Program-made: the position numbers and the translations under genes
In this document: piece after piece, positions 17,610-27,596 of the stretch
Layout: each line of letters opens with the position of its first letter
Position numbering within the stretch: position 1 is the stretch's first letter
Notes under the pieces: generated by a model
Seen by the model: only the letters and a program-made list of their open reading frames with translations
Told to the model about the DNA's origin: nothing
Database searches by the model: none
Assembly: GCA_009778715.1 (NCBI GenBank)
Contig: WRFR01000006.1
Coordinates: 1 to 64,000 of the forward strand
Length of the DNA: 64,000 bases
Reading direction: 5' to 3'
DNA from: Coriobacteriia bacterium
GTDB taxonomy: Bacteria > Actinomycetota > Coriobacteriia > WRKU01 > WQUG01

Positions 17610-18783
17610 GAAGACTATGGCCGACCCTATGCGCATCCTGTTGGTGGCAGCTGCCACTGCAACTACTGGTGGCGGGGAGCGCCATACGGCCGATTTGGCA
17701 CAGGCTCTGGCACGACAGGGCGTTGAGCTTGGGATAGCAGCTCCTAAGGGCGGCGATCTTGCCCATATTGCGGCAAATATTGGCGCAACCTATTACTCTG
17801 TTCCACTTGATGGGGCGCTTCGTTTGAAGACTATCCGGCAACTACGCCACGCGATCCGTCAGTTTGCACCAGATATCGTGCATGCCCAGGGCGCTCGTGC
17901 GGCCGCATTCGCGCGTCCTGCTGATCCGCGAGCTGCCGAGCGCCTGGTTTATACCGTCCATGGTATCCATGCGGATCGTGGTCCGGCGCGCTTTTTCAAA
18001 TTGACCCTGGAACGAACGCTTCGCAGGCGCGCCGCGTTCTTTATTACGGTCTGTAAGGCCGATAAGGAGCATGGCGCTCAATTGCGTATCCTTGACCCGC
18101 AACGGACGCGTGTCATTTATAACGGTATCGCCGTGCATGATGAGGAGAAGTTTCAGGCAAAACACCCAGACGCGGCTGCGTTTAGGGCGGAAGCAGGAGT
18201 ACCGCCAGAGGCGTCGTTGCTCCTTCATGTAGGGCGCATCAGCCCACAGAAGAACCAGCTTCAGCTACTGGAGGCCTTCGCGGCGCTTTCTGCCCAGGCG
18301 CCTGTGGCGATCCTCGCGCTTATTAGCGCTGGAACGGAAGACCAGCAAACAGCGCTCAGAGCGCAGATCGAGCGCCTGGGACTGGCGTCATCCGTGCGTC
18401 TGCTGCCGTCACGTCCCGACCTGACAGCGGCCTTCGTAGCGGCTGACCTGTTCGTTCTGCCTTCGCTTTGGGAGGGCTTTCCCTACGTGATCCTTGAGGC
18501 CGCGGATGCAGGCTGTGCGATCGTGGCGACTGACGTGGGGGGCATACGTGAGGCGATCTTGTCCCCACAGGAAGGGTGGCTGGTGAGGCCGGGGGACCAG
18601 GCTGCGCTCACAGCTGCGCTGCAGGAAGCGATCGAGGATCCAGGCCAGCGCCAGCAGCGCGCCGAGCAAGCCAAAGCTCATGTTGATACTGCGTTTACCC
18701 TTGAGGCGATGGTGGAGCAGACCGTTGCCCTTTACCAAGATGTCGTCAACTCGATACCGGGGGAAAGGAACGCCCATGCCTGA
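17602..18783 (+). CDS. Glycosyltransferase family 4 (GT-B)
   Basis: This 393-residue protein has the glycine-rich acceptor loop ATTGGGERHTADLA and the segments IVHAQGARAA and LLHVGRISPQKNQ. The donor site is SLWEGFPYVILEAADAGCAIVATDVGG, a clear EX7E motif. It overlaps the GT2 stop by eight bases; in-frame ATGs at 17617 and 17629 are alternative starts. The later glycosyltransferases here show more regular GT4 motifs than those in the first part of the locus. Confidence 0.9.
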   Translation: MPEKTMADPMRILLVAAATATTGGGERHTADLAQALARQGVELGIAAPKGGDLAHIAANIGATYYSVPLDGALRLKTIRQLRHAIRQFAPDIVHAQGARAAAFARPADPRAAERLVYTVHGIHADRGPARFFKLTLERTLRRRAAFFITVCKADKEHGAQLRILDPQRTRVIYNGIAVHDEEKFQAKHPDAAAFRAEAGVPPEASLLLHVGRISPQKNQLQLLEAFAALSAQAPVAILALISAGTEDQQTALRAQIERLGLASSVRLLPSRPDLTAAFVAADLFVLPSLWEGFPYVILEAADAGCAIVATDVGGIREAILSPQEGWLVRPGDQAALTAALQEAIEDPGQRQQRAEQAKAHVDTAFTLEAMVEQTVALYQDVVNSIPGERNAHA

Positions 18784-19933
18784 TCTACCAGTGCCGGGGT
18801 TGCCGGTCGTGATCGAGGCGGCTTCTGCTCATTTGGGCGCCACCCGTTATGCACGGGGGCTTGTCAGCGGGCTGCTCCAACTACCCCTGGAAGTTCGCCC
18901 GCGGCTCACGCTCGTCGTGGCTCCTGGGCAGACATATTTCAGTGAGCGGCGCCAGAAGGTCCGGGTCGTCACCCTGGCCAGGGATCCGCGCTCGGCGGCG
19001 GGGCAGCGCGAGCTCTCCCAGGCCGTCCGTCAGCTTGCCCCTGCCGTGTTGCATTGCACCAGCCCCCTCTTTGGCAATCCGCATGTGAAGGTCCCTCTTG
19101 TAACCACTCTGCAGAGCCTGGGTCCCCTTATTGTGAACGACCCGGTGATGCCTGCTGCTTCACGGCGTGCCTTTTTACGAGCGGTCACGAGGACGGTGAA
19201 GGCTTCCCGGGCGCTCATTGTCGCTTCACGATATCTGTCAGATGACACGGCACGCCTGTTCCCGGCGGCTGCTGACAAGTTGAGTGTTATCCCCCAGGCA
19301 GCTGATGACTTCGTCATGGGCGAAAAACAGACGATGCCCGATCTCATGCACCGGCTGCCTCCGACCCAGTTCTTCCTGGCGATGGGTAACCCACGCGCAC
19401 ACAAGAGCTTGCCGGTTGCGCTGCATGCTTTCGGGCGTTTCTTCCAGTTGGCGAGCGCGCTTCCTGGGTTCGATGCGCAGGCTTGTCCGCGGTTGCTTCT
19501 GATCGGGAAGGATCGGCCTGGTTACCTGAAGGCACAGCTCACAGGACCATCGTTGGATATGATCCACTTTACCGGCCCGGTCAAAGATGAGGAGTTACGC
19601 TGGTTTTATGCCCATACGCTTGCGTTCATCGCTCCCTCCAGCCATGAGAGTTCTGGCCTGTCCCCTCTTGAGGCGGCGAGTTTCGCGACGCCAGTCCTGG
19701 CGGCGCACGCAGGCTCGTTACCGGAGATCTTCGGGGAGGATGCTCAGGCGGGGGCGGCCTACTTCACGCCTGATGACCCTGAGGAGCTTGCTCTGCTCCT
19801 GTTGCGCATCGCGCGCGATCAGGACTTCGTTGACAAGCTTTCTGCCGCGGCCTACCACAGCGCGGAACGCTTCACGTGGCGGGCGAGCGCTGAGGCGACC
19901 CTTGCGCTCTACCATCACGTTTCTGCCACGTAA
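18776..19933 (+). CDS. Glycosyltransferase family 4 (GT-B)
   Basis: The ATG at 18776 follows AAAGGAACGCCC and overlaps the previous gene by eight bases, giving 385 residues; a start at 18680 would overlap much further. Segments include AMGNPRAHKSLPVALHAF, FIAPSSHESSGLSPLEAASF and VLAAHAGSLPEIFG. The substrate is unknown. A gap of 84 bases, with TACAAT at 19975-19980, follows and may hold a promoter for the next genes. Confidence 0.85.
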   Translation: MPDLPVPGLPVVIEAASAHLGATRYARGLVSGLLQLPLEVRPRLTLVVAPGQTYFSERRQKVRVVTLARDPRSAAGQRELSQAVRQLAPAVLHCTSPLFGNPHVKVPLVTTLQSLGPLIVNDPVMPAASRRAFLRAVTRTVKASRALIVASRYLSDDTARLFPAAADKLSVIPQAADDFVMGEKQTMPDLMHRLPPTQFFLAMGNPRAHKSLPVALHAFGRFFQLASALPGFDAQACPRLLLIGKDRPGYLKAQLTGPSLDMIHFTGPVKDEELRWFYAHTLAFIAPSSHESSGLSPLEAASFATPVLAAHAGSLPEIFGEDAQAGAAYFTPDDPEELALLLLRIARDQDFVDKLSAAAYHSAERFTWRASAEATLALYHHVSAT

Positions 19934-20017
19934 CATCAAGCTATAGACAGTCCATGGAGCAGGTATCCGGATGTTACAATGATAGTCGAGAAGTCAGTCA
20001 TGACAGAGAGGTGAACC

Positions 20018-21202
20018 GTGTCTGATCAGTCAGCTCAAAACCTGCGTGTCGTTATCGTGAACAGCTTTTCCGGTCCCAACATCGGACGCTATGGCACACG
20101 GGCCATCCCGCTCATCAAGGGGCTGCTTGCTGCCGGCGCCCAGGTGGGGGTCGTCGCAGCGGCGGGCTCAGGTTTTGCGCACGCGGCAGTCGAGGCCGGC
20201 GCCAAGGTCGATGCGGTCGCGATGGGCGCATTTCATATAGGAAGGCTCAAGCGGAGTATCCGCCACATGGCCTGGCGCATGAACGCGAACCTGGTCGTGG
20301 GCACGAGTTTTTTCTCCAATATGCTGGTGCGACGCGGCGCGCCGGACAGCGCGCATGTCGTCAATATCGTGTCGCGCATCCCCTCTTCAGCCTTTGATTT
20401 TTCTGGTGGCAAAGTCTCCTTCTCGCCCAAGGAACTCGTGGGCCAGACCAAGCGAAAATATAACGACATTTATGTGGCGCTTTCTCAGGCGGTCTCTGAC
20501 GCGCTGATCGAGAATGGTGTCCCCGCCGAAGAAGTCGTGATAATCCCAAACGGTATCGACGCTGATGCCTTTGTTGACGCTGCGATCAATGTGACGGGTT
20601 CGGGCGCGCCGAAGATGCCCGAGGACGACCCCCGGCTCCAGGACCATCCGCTGGTGTTCACCGTCGCGCGTAACCTGGTCGAAAGCAAGGGCGTCGATAT
20701 CCTCGAAGAAGTTGCAGCCAAGGTCCTGCATGAGTGGCCGGTCGACACCACGATCGCGGCCCCGAACTTCCGGGTGGCTGGAACTGGCTTCGACAAAGAA
20801 GCACTTATCGAAAGCCTGCACGAGAAGGGGATCGACGACCGCTTTGAGATCATGGGTTTCGCGCCGCAGATCTCACGCTGGTATCGCGCCAGCGATGTCG
20901 TGGCGATGCCCTCGCGTTCTGAGGCTGTGGCGGTCGTTGCCCTTGAGGCGATGGCCCATGGTAAACCGGTCGTCGCGTTTGAGGTTGGCGGTATTCCGGA
21001 AGTAGTCGTTGATGGCGAGACCGGCGTCCTGGTGCCACCGGAGGACAGTGGCGCCTTCGCTGCTGCTCTCACCGAGCTCCTGCTTGATCCCGAGCGTGCT
21101 CAAAGATTGGGCGCGGCGGGCCAGAAGCGGGCCCGTGAGTGCTTCAGTGAGAAAAAGATGCTTGAAAGCTATATCCAGTTATTCAACGAGTTGGTCGGGT
21201 AA
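20018..21202 (+). CDS. Glycosyltransferase family 4 (GT-B)
   Basis: A 394-residue protein with GTG start preceded by GAGAGG. Motifs are NSFSGPNIGRYGTRAIPLI, IPNGIDADAF, ARNLVESKGVDI, MPSRSEAVAVVALEAMAHGKPVVA and VGGIPEVVVDGETG. These are classic GT4 donor-site motifs. The acceptor and sugar are not evident. It precedes a phosphohexomutase by only seven bases. Confidence 0.9.
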   Translation: MSDQSAQNLRVVIVNSFSGPNIGRYGTRAIPLIKGLLAAGAQVGVVAAAGSGFAHAAVEAGAKVDAVAMGAFHIGRLKRSIRHMAWRMNANLVVGTSFFSNMLVRRGAPDSAHVVNIVSRIPSSAFDFSGGKVSFSPKELVGQTKRKYNDIYVALSQAVSDALIENGVPAEEVVIIPNGIDADAFVDAAINVTGSGAPKMPEDDPRLQDHPLVFTVARNLVESKGVDILEEVAAKVLHEWPVDTTIAAPNFRVAGTGFDKEALIESLHEKGIDDRFEIMGFAPQISRWYRASDVVAMPSRSEAVAVVALEAMAHGKPVVAFEVGGIPEVVVDGETGVLVPPEDSGAFAAALTELLLDPERAQRLGAAGQKRARECFSEKKMLESYIQLFNELVG

Positions 21203-21209
21203 GGGCTAC

Positions 21210-22658
21210 ATGGGCAGCGAACAAGCGCCGATCCATTTTGGGACCGACGGCTGGCGAGCGGTCATCGGTGATGACTTCACGAGCGAGGCGCTCGCCCGCC
21301 TGTCTCAGGCGACCGCAGAGGTCTTTGCGGCGGAAAACCCGGGTGCGACTTTGCTGGTGGGTTACGACGCGCGCTTCCGCGCTGATGCGTTCGCGCGCCT
21401 GGCGGCTGAGGTGATTGCCGCCCACGGTATGAAAGCGATCCTATCCGATCGTATTCTCCCGACGCCGACGCTGTGTTGGACTGCCTCTCAGCGCGACGAG
21501 GTCGCCGGTGCGGTGATGCTGACGGCCAGCCACAACGACAGCAGCTATCTTGGCTATAAAGTGCGTCTGGCTGATGGGGGCGCCGCTCTGCCTGAGTTCA
21601 CGAGCCGCATCGAAGCGGCGCTGCCTGATCAGGCCGATCCCGCGCGAGCTGCAATCACCGTCGAGGATATGCTCAGCCCCTACTTGGCTTCACTGCGTGG
21701 ATTGCTTGATACCCAGGCGATCTGTGCCTGGCCTCTTGATGTTGTGGTCGATCCGCTCTACGGCGCGGGCCAGGGCTATCTGGCAGAACTTTTGTGCGAA
21801 GCGGGCGTGACGGTCCACGAAATCCACCGTGAGCGCAATCCTGGCTTCGGCGGCCTGCATCCCGAGCCGATCGAGCCCTGGGTCGCAGCGGCACGCGAGG
21901 CGGTACTTGCAACCGGCAGCGTGGCAGCGCTCGTCACTGATGGCGACGCCGATCGTATCGGCGCGCTGGACGAGACTGGCCTTTGGATCTCACCGCCTAA
22001 ACTCATGGCGCTTCTGGCGACCTACCTCAAAGTTGACAAGGGGCGCGATGGTGCGATCATCAAGACCCGCGCAGGCTCAGTCCTGGTGGACCGTATCGCG
22101 CGCGAGCTTGGCTGTGACTGTATCGAGACGCCCATCGGCTTCAAATGGGTCTATGAGCAGATGATCACCCGCCCGGTCCTCATCGGGGGCGAAGAGAGCG
22201 GGGGCATTGGGGTCCCCTGGCACCTGCGTGAACGAGATGGCCTGCTCATGGCGATCCTGCTGGTAAACATGATGGCTGCGCGCAGAAAGCCCCTGGCTGC
22301 GTTGATGGAAGAGCTTTATGCCCGTGTCGGGGATATGAAGTACCGGCGCATCGACGTACGGATTGCCCATGAGCAGATGGAGGCCTTTCTGGCGCGCATC
22401 TCCACGCTCAGGCCGACCCGTGTCGCGGGACTTGAGCTACAAGACGCCAACGATATTGATGGCTTGAAGTTGTACTTTGATGATGACCAGTGGTTGCTGT
22501 TGCGCCCCTCGGGGACTGAGCCGCTGGTACGCATCTATGCTGAAGCGTCCACGCAGGAGACCACGGATCGTTTGCTGAACGCTGGGTATTGGCTGGTCAC
22601 AACGGGCGTCGAACGCCCGGAAGCTGCCGATATCCCGGGCACAGGCCGCATCCTTTAG
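21210..22658 (+). CDS. Phosphoglucomutase/phosphomannomutase (alpha-D-phosphohexomutase family)
   Basis: The ATG at 21210 follows AAGGG, giving 482 residues; the open frame extends upstream into the previous gene but only as overlap. Domain motifs in order are FGTDGWR, the phosphoserine loop TASHN (~104), the metal loop DGDADR (~242), the sugar-binding GGEESGG, and the phosphate-binding RPSGTEP (~431). It interconverts hexose-6-phosphate and hexose-1-phosphate. In this locus it would supply precursors for GDP- or UDP-sugars. Confidence 0.93.
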   Translation: MGSEQAPIHFGTDGWRAVIGDDFTSEALARLSQATAEVFAAENPGATLLVGYDARFRADAFARLAAEVIAAHGMKAILSDRILPTPTLCWTASQRDEVAGAVMLTASHNDSSYLGYKVRLADGGAALPEFTSRIEAALPDQADPARAAITVEDMLSPYLASLRGLLDTQAICAWPLDVVVDPLYGAGQGYLAELLCEAGVTVHEIHRERNPGFGGLHPEPIEPWVAAAREAVLATGSVAALVTDGDADRIGALDETGLWISPPKLMALLATYLKVDKGRDGAIIKTRAGSVLVDRIARELGCDCIETPIGFKWVYEQMITRPVLIGGEESGGIGVPWHLRERDGLLMAILLVNMMAARRKPLAALMEELYARVGDMKYRRIDVRIAHEQMEAFLARISTLRPTRVAGLELQDANDIDGLKLYFDDDQWLLLRPSGTEPLVRIYAEASTQETTDRLLNAGYWLVTTGVERPEAADIPGTGRIL

Positions 22659-22676
22659 GGGCCGGACAGAGAACTG

Positions 22677-23840
22677 ATGCGCGTCACGATGGTCAACAAG
22701 TATTATCCTCCGCATATCGGAGGTATCGAGTTCCACGTTCGTGATCTGGCGGAGGCGCTGGTGCGTGCGGGGCATCAGGTGCGTGTCATCGTTTGCAACA
22801 ACGAGCACCTCTATACCGAAGAGGTCATCAACGGCGTCGAGATCGTGCGCCTGCCACGCCGTACGGAGCTCGCATCGACCCCCATCGCGCATAACTTCGG
22901 GCGGGTGCTCGCCTACGAAGCGCGCAATGCTGACGTGCTGCACTTCCATTTTCCCTATCCCTGGGGAGAGGCGCAGTGGGTCCTCCAGCCTGACTCGAAG
23001 GTAAGTCCCTACGTAGTGACCTATCATTCCGATATCGTCCGCCAGAAGCTGGCTCTGCGCTTCTACCAGCCCTTTCTGAATCGTTTCCTCGACCGGGCGC
23101 GACTGATCATCGCATCCTCCCCCCAGCTGATAGAAGGCTCGCCGAACCTTGCGCCGCGTGCGAACAAGTGCCGCCAGGTCAACTTTGGCCTGCCGGTCAA
23201 CGCTATCGCGCATGATCCAATCGCAATCAGCAGGGCCAAGGAGTTGCGCGAGCGCTTCGGCGATGCGCCGATCGTGCTCTTTGTGGGGCGCCTGGTTTAT
23301 TACAAGGGCATCGAGGTGCTCGCGCATGCGCTGCCCCGGGTACCGGATGCACAGTTCGTAGTCATCGGAACAGGGCCGCAGCGTGAAGTGCTGACTGGGA
23401 TTGTTGCCGCGGCGGGCGCACGTGATCGCTTGCACCTCATCGACTACGCTGATGACGCGGAGCTTATCGCCTGGTATCATGCGGCTGATGTGTTGACCTT
23501 GCCCTCGACCTCTCCTTCGGAGGCCTTCGGCTTGGTCCAGATCGAAGCCCACGCGGCTTCGACGCCGGTCGTAAGCAGCGATCTGCCCACGGGCGTGACC
23601 TACGCCAACCTTGACGGGGTGACCGGCTTGACGGCCCCCGTCGGCGATGCCTCTGCCCTGGCCACAGCGATCAATCGCCTGCTGGCTGATGACAGCCTGC
23701 GTGAAAAACTCGGCTCCCAAGCCCAGGCCCGGGCGCTTGCAGACTTCAGTGTCGAAGCGATGGTCGCCTCGACGGTGCGGGTCTATGAAGAGGCGCTTGG
23801 GCGACCTGCGCAACCCCTGACCAGGGCGGTGAGCAGCTGA
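22677..23840 (+). CDS. Glycosyltransferase family 4 (GT-B)
   Basis: A 387-residue protein with the standard opening NKYYPPHIGGIEFHVRDLA. Further motifs are VLHFHFPYPW, VTYHSDIVRQ, FVGRLVYYKGIEVL and STSPSEAFGLVQIEAHAA, the donor EX7E site. It fits mannosyl- or glucosyltransferases of exopolysaccharide loci, but the sugar is not determinable. A long open frame on the opposite strand (22437-23849) is a GC-driven shadow. Confidence 0.93.
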   Translation: MRVTMVNKYYPPHIGGIEFHVRDLAEALVRAGHQVRVIVCNNEHLYTEEVINGVEIVRLPRRTELASTPIAHNFGRVLAYEARNADVLHFHFPYPWGEAQWVLQPDSKVSPYVVTYHSDIVRQKLALRFYQPFLNRFLDRARLIIASSPQLIEGSPNLAPRANKCRQVNFGLPVNAIAHDPIAISRAKELRERFGDAPIVLFVGRLVYYKGIEVLAHALPRVPDAQFVVIGTGPQREVLTGIVAAAGARDRLHLIDYADDAELIAWYHAADVLTLPSTSPSEAFGLVQIEAHAASTPVVSSDLPTGVTYANLDGVTGLTAPVGDASALATAINRLLADDSLREKLGSQAQARALADFSVEAMVASTVRVYEEALGRPAQPLTRAVSS

Positions 23841-23842
23841 CG

Positions 23843-25162
23843 ATGTCACGGTTCCGCTTCTATATCCTCTCGGTATTTCTTGATGCGGTGTTTGCCAACG
23901 TCGCGCTTTTTACCGCGTTCGCGCTCCGTTTTCTGGGGGCTATCCCTGCGCGCAACTTCCAGGCTTATGTCATCATGGCGCCGCTTGTCACTCTCCTCTA
24001 TCTGATTACCGGCTGGATCTATGGCCTCTATGAACCCGAGAATATCGATACCCCCTGGGGGGTCAGTTCCTCGGCGTTCAAAGCGGTCACCCTGGCCGTT
24101 ATCCTGAGCGTGGCGGTCGCGTTCCTCGGAGGGACCGCTACTACAGCGTTCCCGCGCTGGACCTTCCCGCTGGTCTGGGTGTTCTCCCTGGTATTGGCCG
24201 TCGGCTGGCGCTTGCTGTTCCTGCGCTTTGGGCATATCCGCTGGCCTGAGCAGCGCACGCTCATCATCGGGGATTCTCCGCTGGTCGCAGAGATCGCGCG
24301 CTACCTGGGAGAGCGCCAGAAGTGGGGCTGGACACTGGTTGGCTCCCTGGACGGGCCCGCCTTAGATGAGCTCCATGAACGTATCGTGGCCGATGAGGTG
24401 AACCGTATCATCGTGGCTGACCCAGCAGGCCAACGTGAGTTCATTGAGCAGATCGTCCTGACCGACGAGCTCCGCCTGACGGTCGATGTGGTGCCGGAGC
24501 TTTATGAGACCTTCATTGGGCGTACTGACGCCATCTTAGGCGATATTCCCCTTATGAGGATCGCCTCATCGGGAATGAAACGTTATCAGCGTGCCATTAA
24601 ACGTCTCCTTGACCTAATCCTTTCGGTGCTGTTCCTGATCATCGCAAGCCCTCTGCTGCTGATTGCTACGATCGCTCTGCTGATCGATGATGGCAGGCCG
24701 GTCCTCTATCGGCAGGAGCGGGTCGGGCGGGATGAGCGGCCTTTCAGGATCATCAAGTTCCGCACGATGAAGCGCAACGCGGAACAACTCTCAGGACCGG
24801 TGCTTGCCACGGAGGACGATCCGCGCATCACACGCGTGGGGCGCGTCCTGCGGCGTTATCGTATCGATGAGATCCTGCAGTTGGCCAACGTTGTGCGGGG
24901 GGATATGAGTTTCATCGGTCCGCGCCCGGAGCGGCCGGTCTTTGTAGCTGAGTACCTGGAGAGCATCGCGGGTTATGGTGAGCGTTTCCACATCAAGCCG
25001 GGAGTCACGGGATTAGCGCAGGTCAATGGTGGCTATGCCACCACTCCAGAGCGTAAACTGAAATATGATCTTATGTACCTGTACCATCAAAGCTTTATGA
25101 TGGATATGCAGATTATGGTCGAAACGGCGAAAGTGGTTCTGACGGGAAGAGGAGCACAGTAA
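23843..25162 (+). CDS. Polyprenyl-phosphate sugar-1-phosphate transferase (WbaP/CpsE-like large monotopic PGT)
   Basis: This 439-residue protein has about four N-terminal membrane helices, a central Rossmann-like CoA-binding domain (RTLIIGDSPLVAEIARYL) and a C-terminal Bac_transf catalytic domain. The last contains the re-entrant helix after KRLLDLILSV, YRQERVGR, IIKFRTMK, YRIDEILQLANV, FIGPRPERP and KPGVTGLAQV. The family moves a sugar-1-phosphate from UDP-sugar to undecaprenyl phosphate and so starts glycan assembly. It begins two bases after the previous stop. The sugar may be glucose, galactose or a modified one. Confidence 0.92.
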   Translation: MSRFRFYILSVFLDAVFANVALFTAFALRFLGAIPARNFQAYVIMAPLVTLLYLITGWIYGLYEPENIDTPWGVSSSAFKAVTLAVILSVAVAFLGGTATTAFPRWTFPLVWVFSLVLAVGWRLLFLRFGHIRWPEQRTLIIGDSPLVAEIARYLGERQKWGWTLVGSLDGPALDELHERIVADEVNRIIVADPAGQREFIEQIVLTDELRLTVDVVPELYETFIGRTDAILGDIPLMRIASSGMKRYQRAIKRLLDLILSVLFLIIASPLLLIATIALLIDDGRPVLYRQERVGRDERPFRIIKFRTMKRNAEQLSGPVLATEDDPRITRVGRVLRRYRIDEILQLANVVRGDMSFIGPRPERPVFVAEYLESIAGYGERFHIKPGVTGLAQVNGGYATTPERKLKYDLMYLYHQSFMMDMQIMVETAKVVLTGRGAQ

Positions 25163-25165
25163 GGT

Positions 25166-27424
25166 ATGGCAAAGAAGAAAAAATCGAAATCAAAGCAGCA
25201 CGGTTCTCCCGCGCAGGTCAGCGCACAGAAACAAGCTGAGTCTCCTGAGCAGGCGCCCAAGCCGGAGCGGAAAACCTCAGATAAGAAGTCCGCGCGCGCC
25301 ACGTCCAGCGCCCATGGCTCAGAATTTGCGCCGGAGATCGGCGATTTTTCCATGCGCGAGATGTCGGCCGAAGGCCGCTTCACCTTCTATGCGCTCCTGA
25401 CGCTCGTCTTTCTTGTACCGATCGCGATGAACTTCTTCTTCACCAACCAGGGCATGGTGACCTACGACGCCTTCGATACCATTAAGGTTTGGGTCCTGAG
25501 GATCGGTTCGCTGGTGCTTCTGGTCTCCTGGTTGATCGACCTGCTCAAGAACGGGGGAGAGATCCGCTATCACAAGATCTATCTTCTGGTGGCATTCCTG
25601 CTGATCTGGATGGGTATCAGCACGGTCGTATCAGTCTCGCCTCTGACGGCGTTCTTTGGTAAGTATAAGCGCTACGATGGCTTGTGGTCCTACTTGATCT
25701 ATGCGATCCTGTTCTTCGTCACGATCCAGTATGTGACGACCTACGAGCGCATCAAACTGTTTGCCCGTACCTTAAGCCTCTCCAGCTTGTTTGTGGCCTT
25801 CTATGGCCTTCTGCAGTGGTTACCTTCAATCCTGAACCCGGCGTTTACTTTCATCGGCAAGCATGTCTTCAATCTCAAGTCAGCGGTTCATCTTAATCTC
25901 GATCTTCTGCCCTGGGGAAAACTGCCCTTCGAGCAGTATCGATCGTTTTCCACCTATGGCAACCCTGACTTGCTCGCTGGATTTCTGGCGTTCGGGGTCT
26001 TTGTTACGCTGGGCCTGGTCCTCTCCGAGGAACGCAGGAGCTGGCGCGTCTTCTACTGGATCGTGCTGATCATCAATGGCATGGTGATGATCACCGCCAA
26101 GTCACGTTCGATATGGGTCGGCGGAGCAGTCGGCCTGATTCTGGCGGTGATCCTGCTTGTCAAGCAGAAGCCGCGCTGGATGAAGCTCGACTACGGTTTT
26201 GCCGGAGGGGTTGGTTTAGGAGCGATCCTGGTGGCGCTCACCTCGCTTGGGTCGAAGTCCGTGGTCATGAACTTCTGGAGCCGGGTGACTTCGATCTTCC
26301 AGTTCAACTCAGGCAGCGCTCTGACCCGTTTCCAGATCTGGGGCGCGGCGGTGCGTGCGATCAAGGCACGGCCGATCTTCGGATGGGGCTCTGATACGTT
26401 CCGGCTTGTGTTTCGTCGGTTCGAGCCATTCGCCTACAACCAGAGTGCGGGCTACCAGAACGTCGCTGATAACGTACATAATTTTCTCCTGCAACTTGCG
26501 GCGGGCATCGGTATCGTAGGGATGCTGGCGTTTTATGCCATCATGTTCTGGGTCATCGTCCCGGCAGTCAAACTCTGTGTGTCGCCCGATGAGGAGCATA
26601 AGGGCGAGCGTATGATATTTATCGGATTACTGGCGGCGGTTGTTGCCTACAACGTCCATCTTTTCTTTGGTATATCGATCCCGGGCGCCAGCTTCCTGCT
26701 GTGGATAGTGCTTGGCGTTCTTATCGTGCCTCGTACGAAAGCGGTCGTGATCGACCCGGTTCCCTGGGTGGTGCCGGCCTCAGCCGCTGCGATCATGATC
26801 GCACTGGTTCCAGCCGCCTTCTCCTGCCGTTTCCTGGCAGCCGATCATCACTACTATTTGGCAAGCGCCTATGGTACTGACAGTGCGAGCGCCCTGCAGA
26901 CTTCCCTCGCTGAGGCGCAAGCCGCCTGCAAGCTTAATCCAACGATCGAAATCTATCGTGCCCAGGAAGTCAGTTTGCTGACCCAGAAGACGTTGTCGGC
27001 AGTTCAGCAGAAAGCGAAAAATGCCGGAGCTCTGACCGAGCAGACGGAACAATCCATCACGGCCATGCTCAATCTTTCACCCTATGAGTATGACAGCTAC
27101 CTGTATGCGTCCTTCTTCTGGAATGGGATGGGGCAGCAGTACCAGTCCCTGGGCGATACGAAGCAGGCAAGCTATTACTTCGACAAGGCCGCGAACCGGT
27201 TATCGCCCCAGATCAAAGCGATGCCCAACGGGCTTGCGCTGCGTCTTCAGTATGCCCAGGCTCTTCAGGGACAGGGCAAGATCGACGAGGCGTTGCGCCA
27301 GTTGCGTTATTGCATCAAGGGCGATCCGAAATTCACGGAAGCTAAGCAGGCTTATGACGCACTGATAAAGGTTCAGTCGCAGGAGGCTTCAGCTGCTGCG
27401 GCCACTCCCGCGGTGAAGAAGTAA
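25166..27424 (+). CDS. O-antigen ligase/polymerase-like protein (Wzy_C family) with TPR-like C-terminus
   Basis: A 752-residue protein. Residues 1-55 are highly basic and low in complexity (MAKKKKSKSK). About ten to twelve membrane helices follow to ~545. The Wzy_C loop region includes FSTYGNPDLLAGFLAFG, TAKSRSIWVGG, GWGSDTFRLVFRRF and DNVHNFLLQL, where the His may be catalytic. The last ~190 residues look like TPR helices (YYLASAYGTDSASALQTSLA, LRYCIKGDPKFTEAK). The family polymerises or ligates lipid-linked glycans outside the membrane. In a wall-bearing organism a ligase could join glycan to a wall or protein acceptor, with the TPR-like tail as a docking site; that is inference. Confidence 0.88.
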   Translation: MAKKKKSKSKQHGSPAQVSAQKQAESPEQAPKPERKTSDKKSARATSSAHGSEFAPEIGDFSMREMSAEGRFTFYALLTLVFLVPIAMNFFFTNQGMVTYDAFDTIKVWVLRIGSLVLLVSWLIDLLKNGGEIRYHKIYLLVAFLLIWMGISTVVSVSPLTAFFGKYKRYDGLWSYLIYAILFFVTIQYVTTYERIKLFARTLSLSSLFVAFYGLLQWLPSILNPAFTFIGKHVFNLKSAVHLNLDLLPWGKLPFEQYRSFSTYGNPDLLAGFLAFGVFVTLGLVLSEERRSWRVFYWIVLIINGMVMITAKSRSIWVGGAVGLILAVILLVKQKPRWMKLDYGFAGGVGLGAILVALTSLGSKSVVMNFWSRVTSIFQFNSGSALTRFQIWGAAVRAIKARPIFGWGSDTFRLVFRRFEPFAYNQSAGYQNVADNVHNFLLQLAAGIGIVGMLAFYAIMFWVIVPAVKLCVSPDEEHKGERMIFIGLLAAVVAYNVHLFFGISIPGASFLLWIVLGVLIVPRTKAVVIDPVPWVVPASAAAIMIALVPAAFSCRFLAADHHYYLASAYGTDSASALQTSLAEAQAACKLNPTIEIYRAQEVSLLTQKTLSAVQQKAKNAGALTEQTEQSITAMLNLSPYEYDSYLYASFFWNGMGQQYQSLGDTKQASYYFDKAANRLSPQIKAMPNGLALRLQYAQALQGQGKIDEALRQLRYCIKGDPKFTEAKQAYDALIKVQSQEASAAAATPAVKK

Positions 27425-27481
27425 GGCCTTCTGGAAGGTTTGGCCGGGTGGAAAAGATCAGGGGCTTAACTGATGTTGAAC

Positions 27482-27511
27482 CCCCGTTCTTAAGAAAGTG
27501 CTGAAACGGGG
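27482..27511 (+). promoter_or_regulatory. Stem-loop upstream of the cytochrome gene
   Basis: CCCCGTT (27482-27488) can pair with AACGGGG (27505-27511) around a loop that holds the short palindrome TTCTTAAGAA. It lies in the 172-base gap after the Wzy-like gene. No T-tract follows, so a terminator is doubtful. The gap also holds TACACT, a possible -10 box. Confidence 0.3.
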
Positions 27512-27596
27512 CTGCACAGCAGGCTGGATTTCTGCTACACTTTTATCGATATGAGTTACAGCTTTGTAACGTCCGGAAGATGTTGTGAGGAACCAT

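Noticed and set aside
22437-23849. 470-codon open frame on the minus strand
   Set aside because: It lies fully opposite a clear GT4 gene and the end of the phosphohexomutase gene, has no family motifs and reflects GC-rich codon use.
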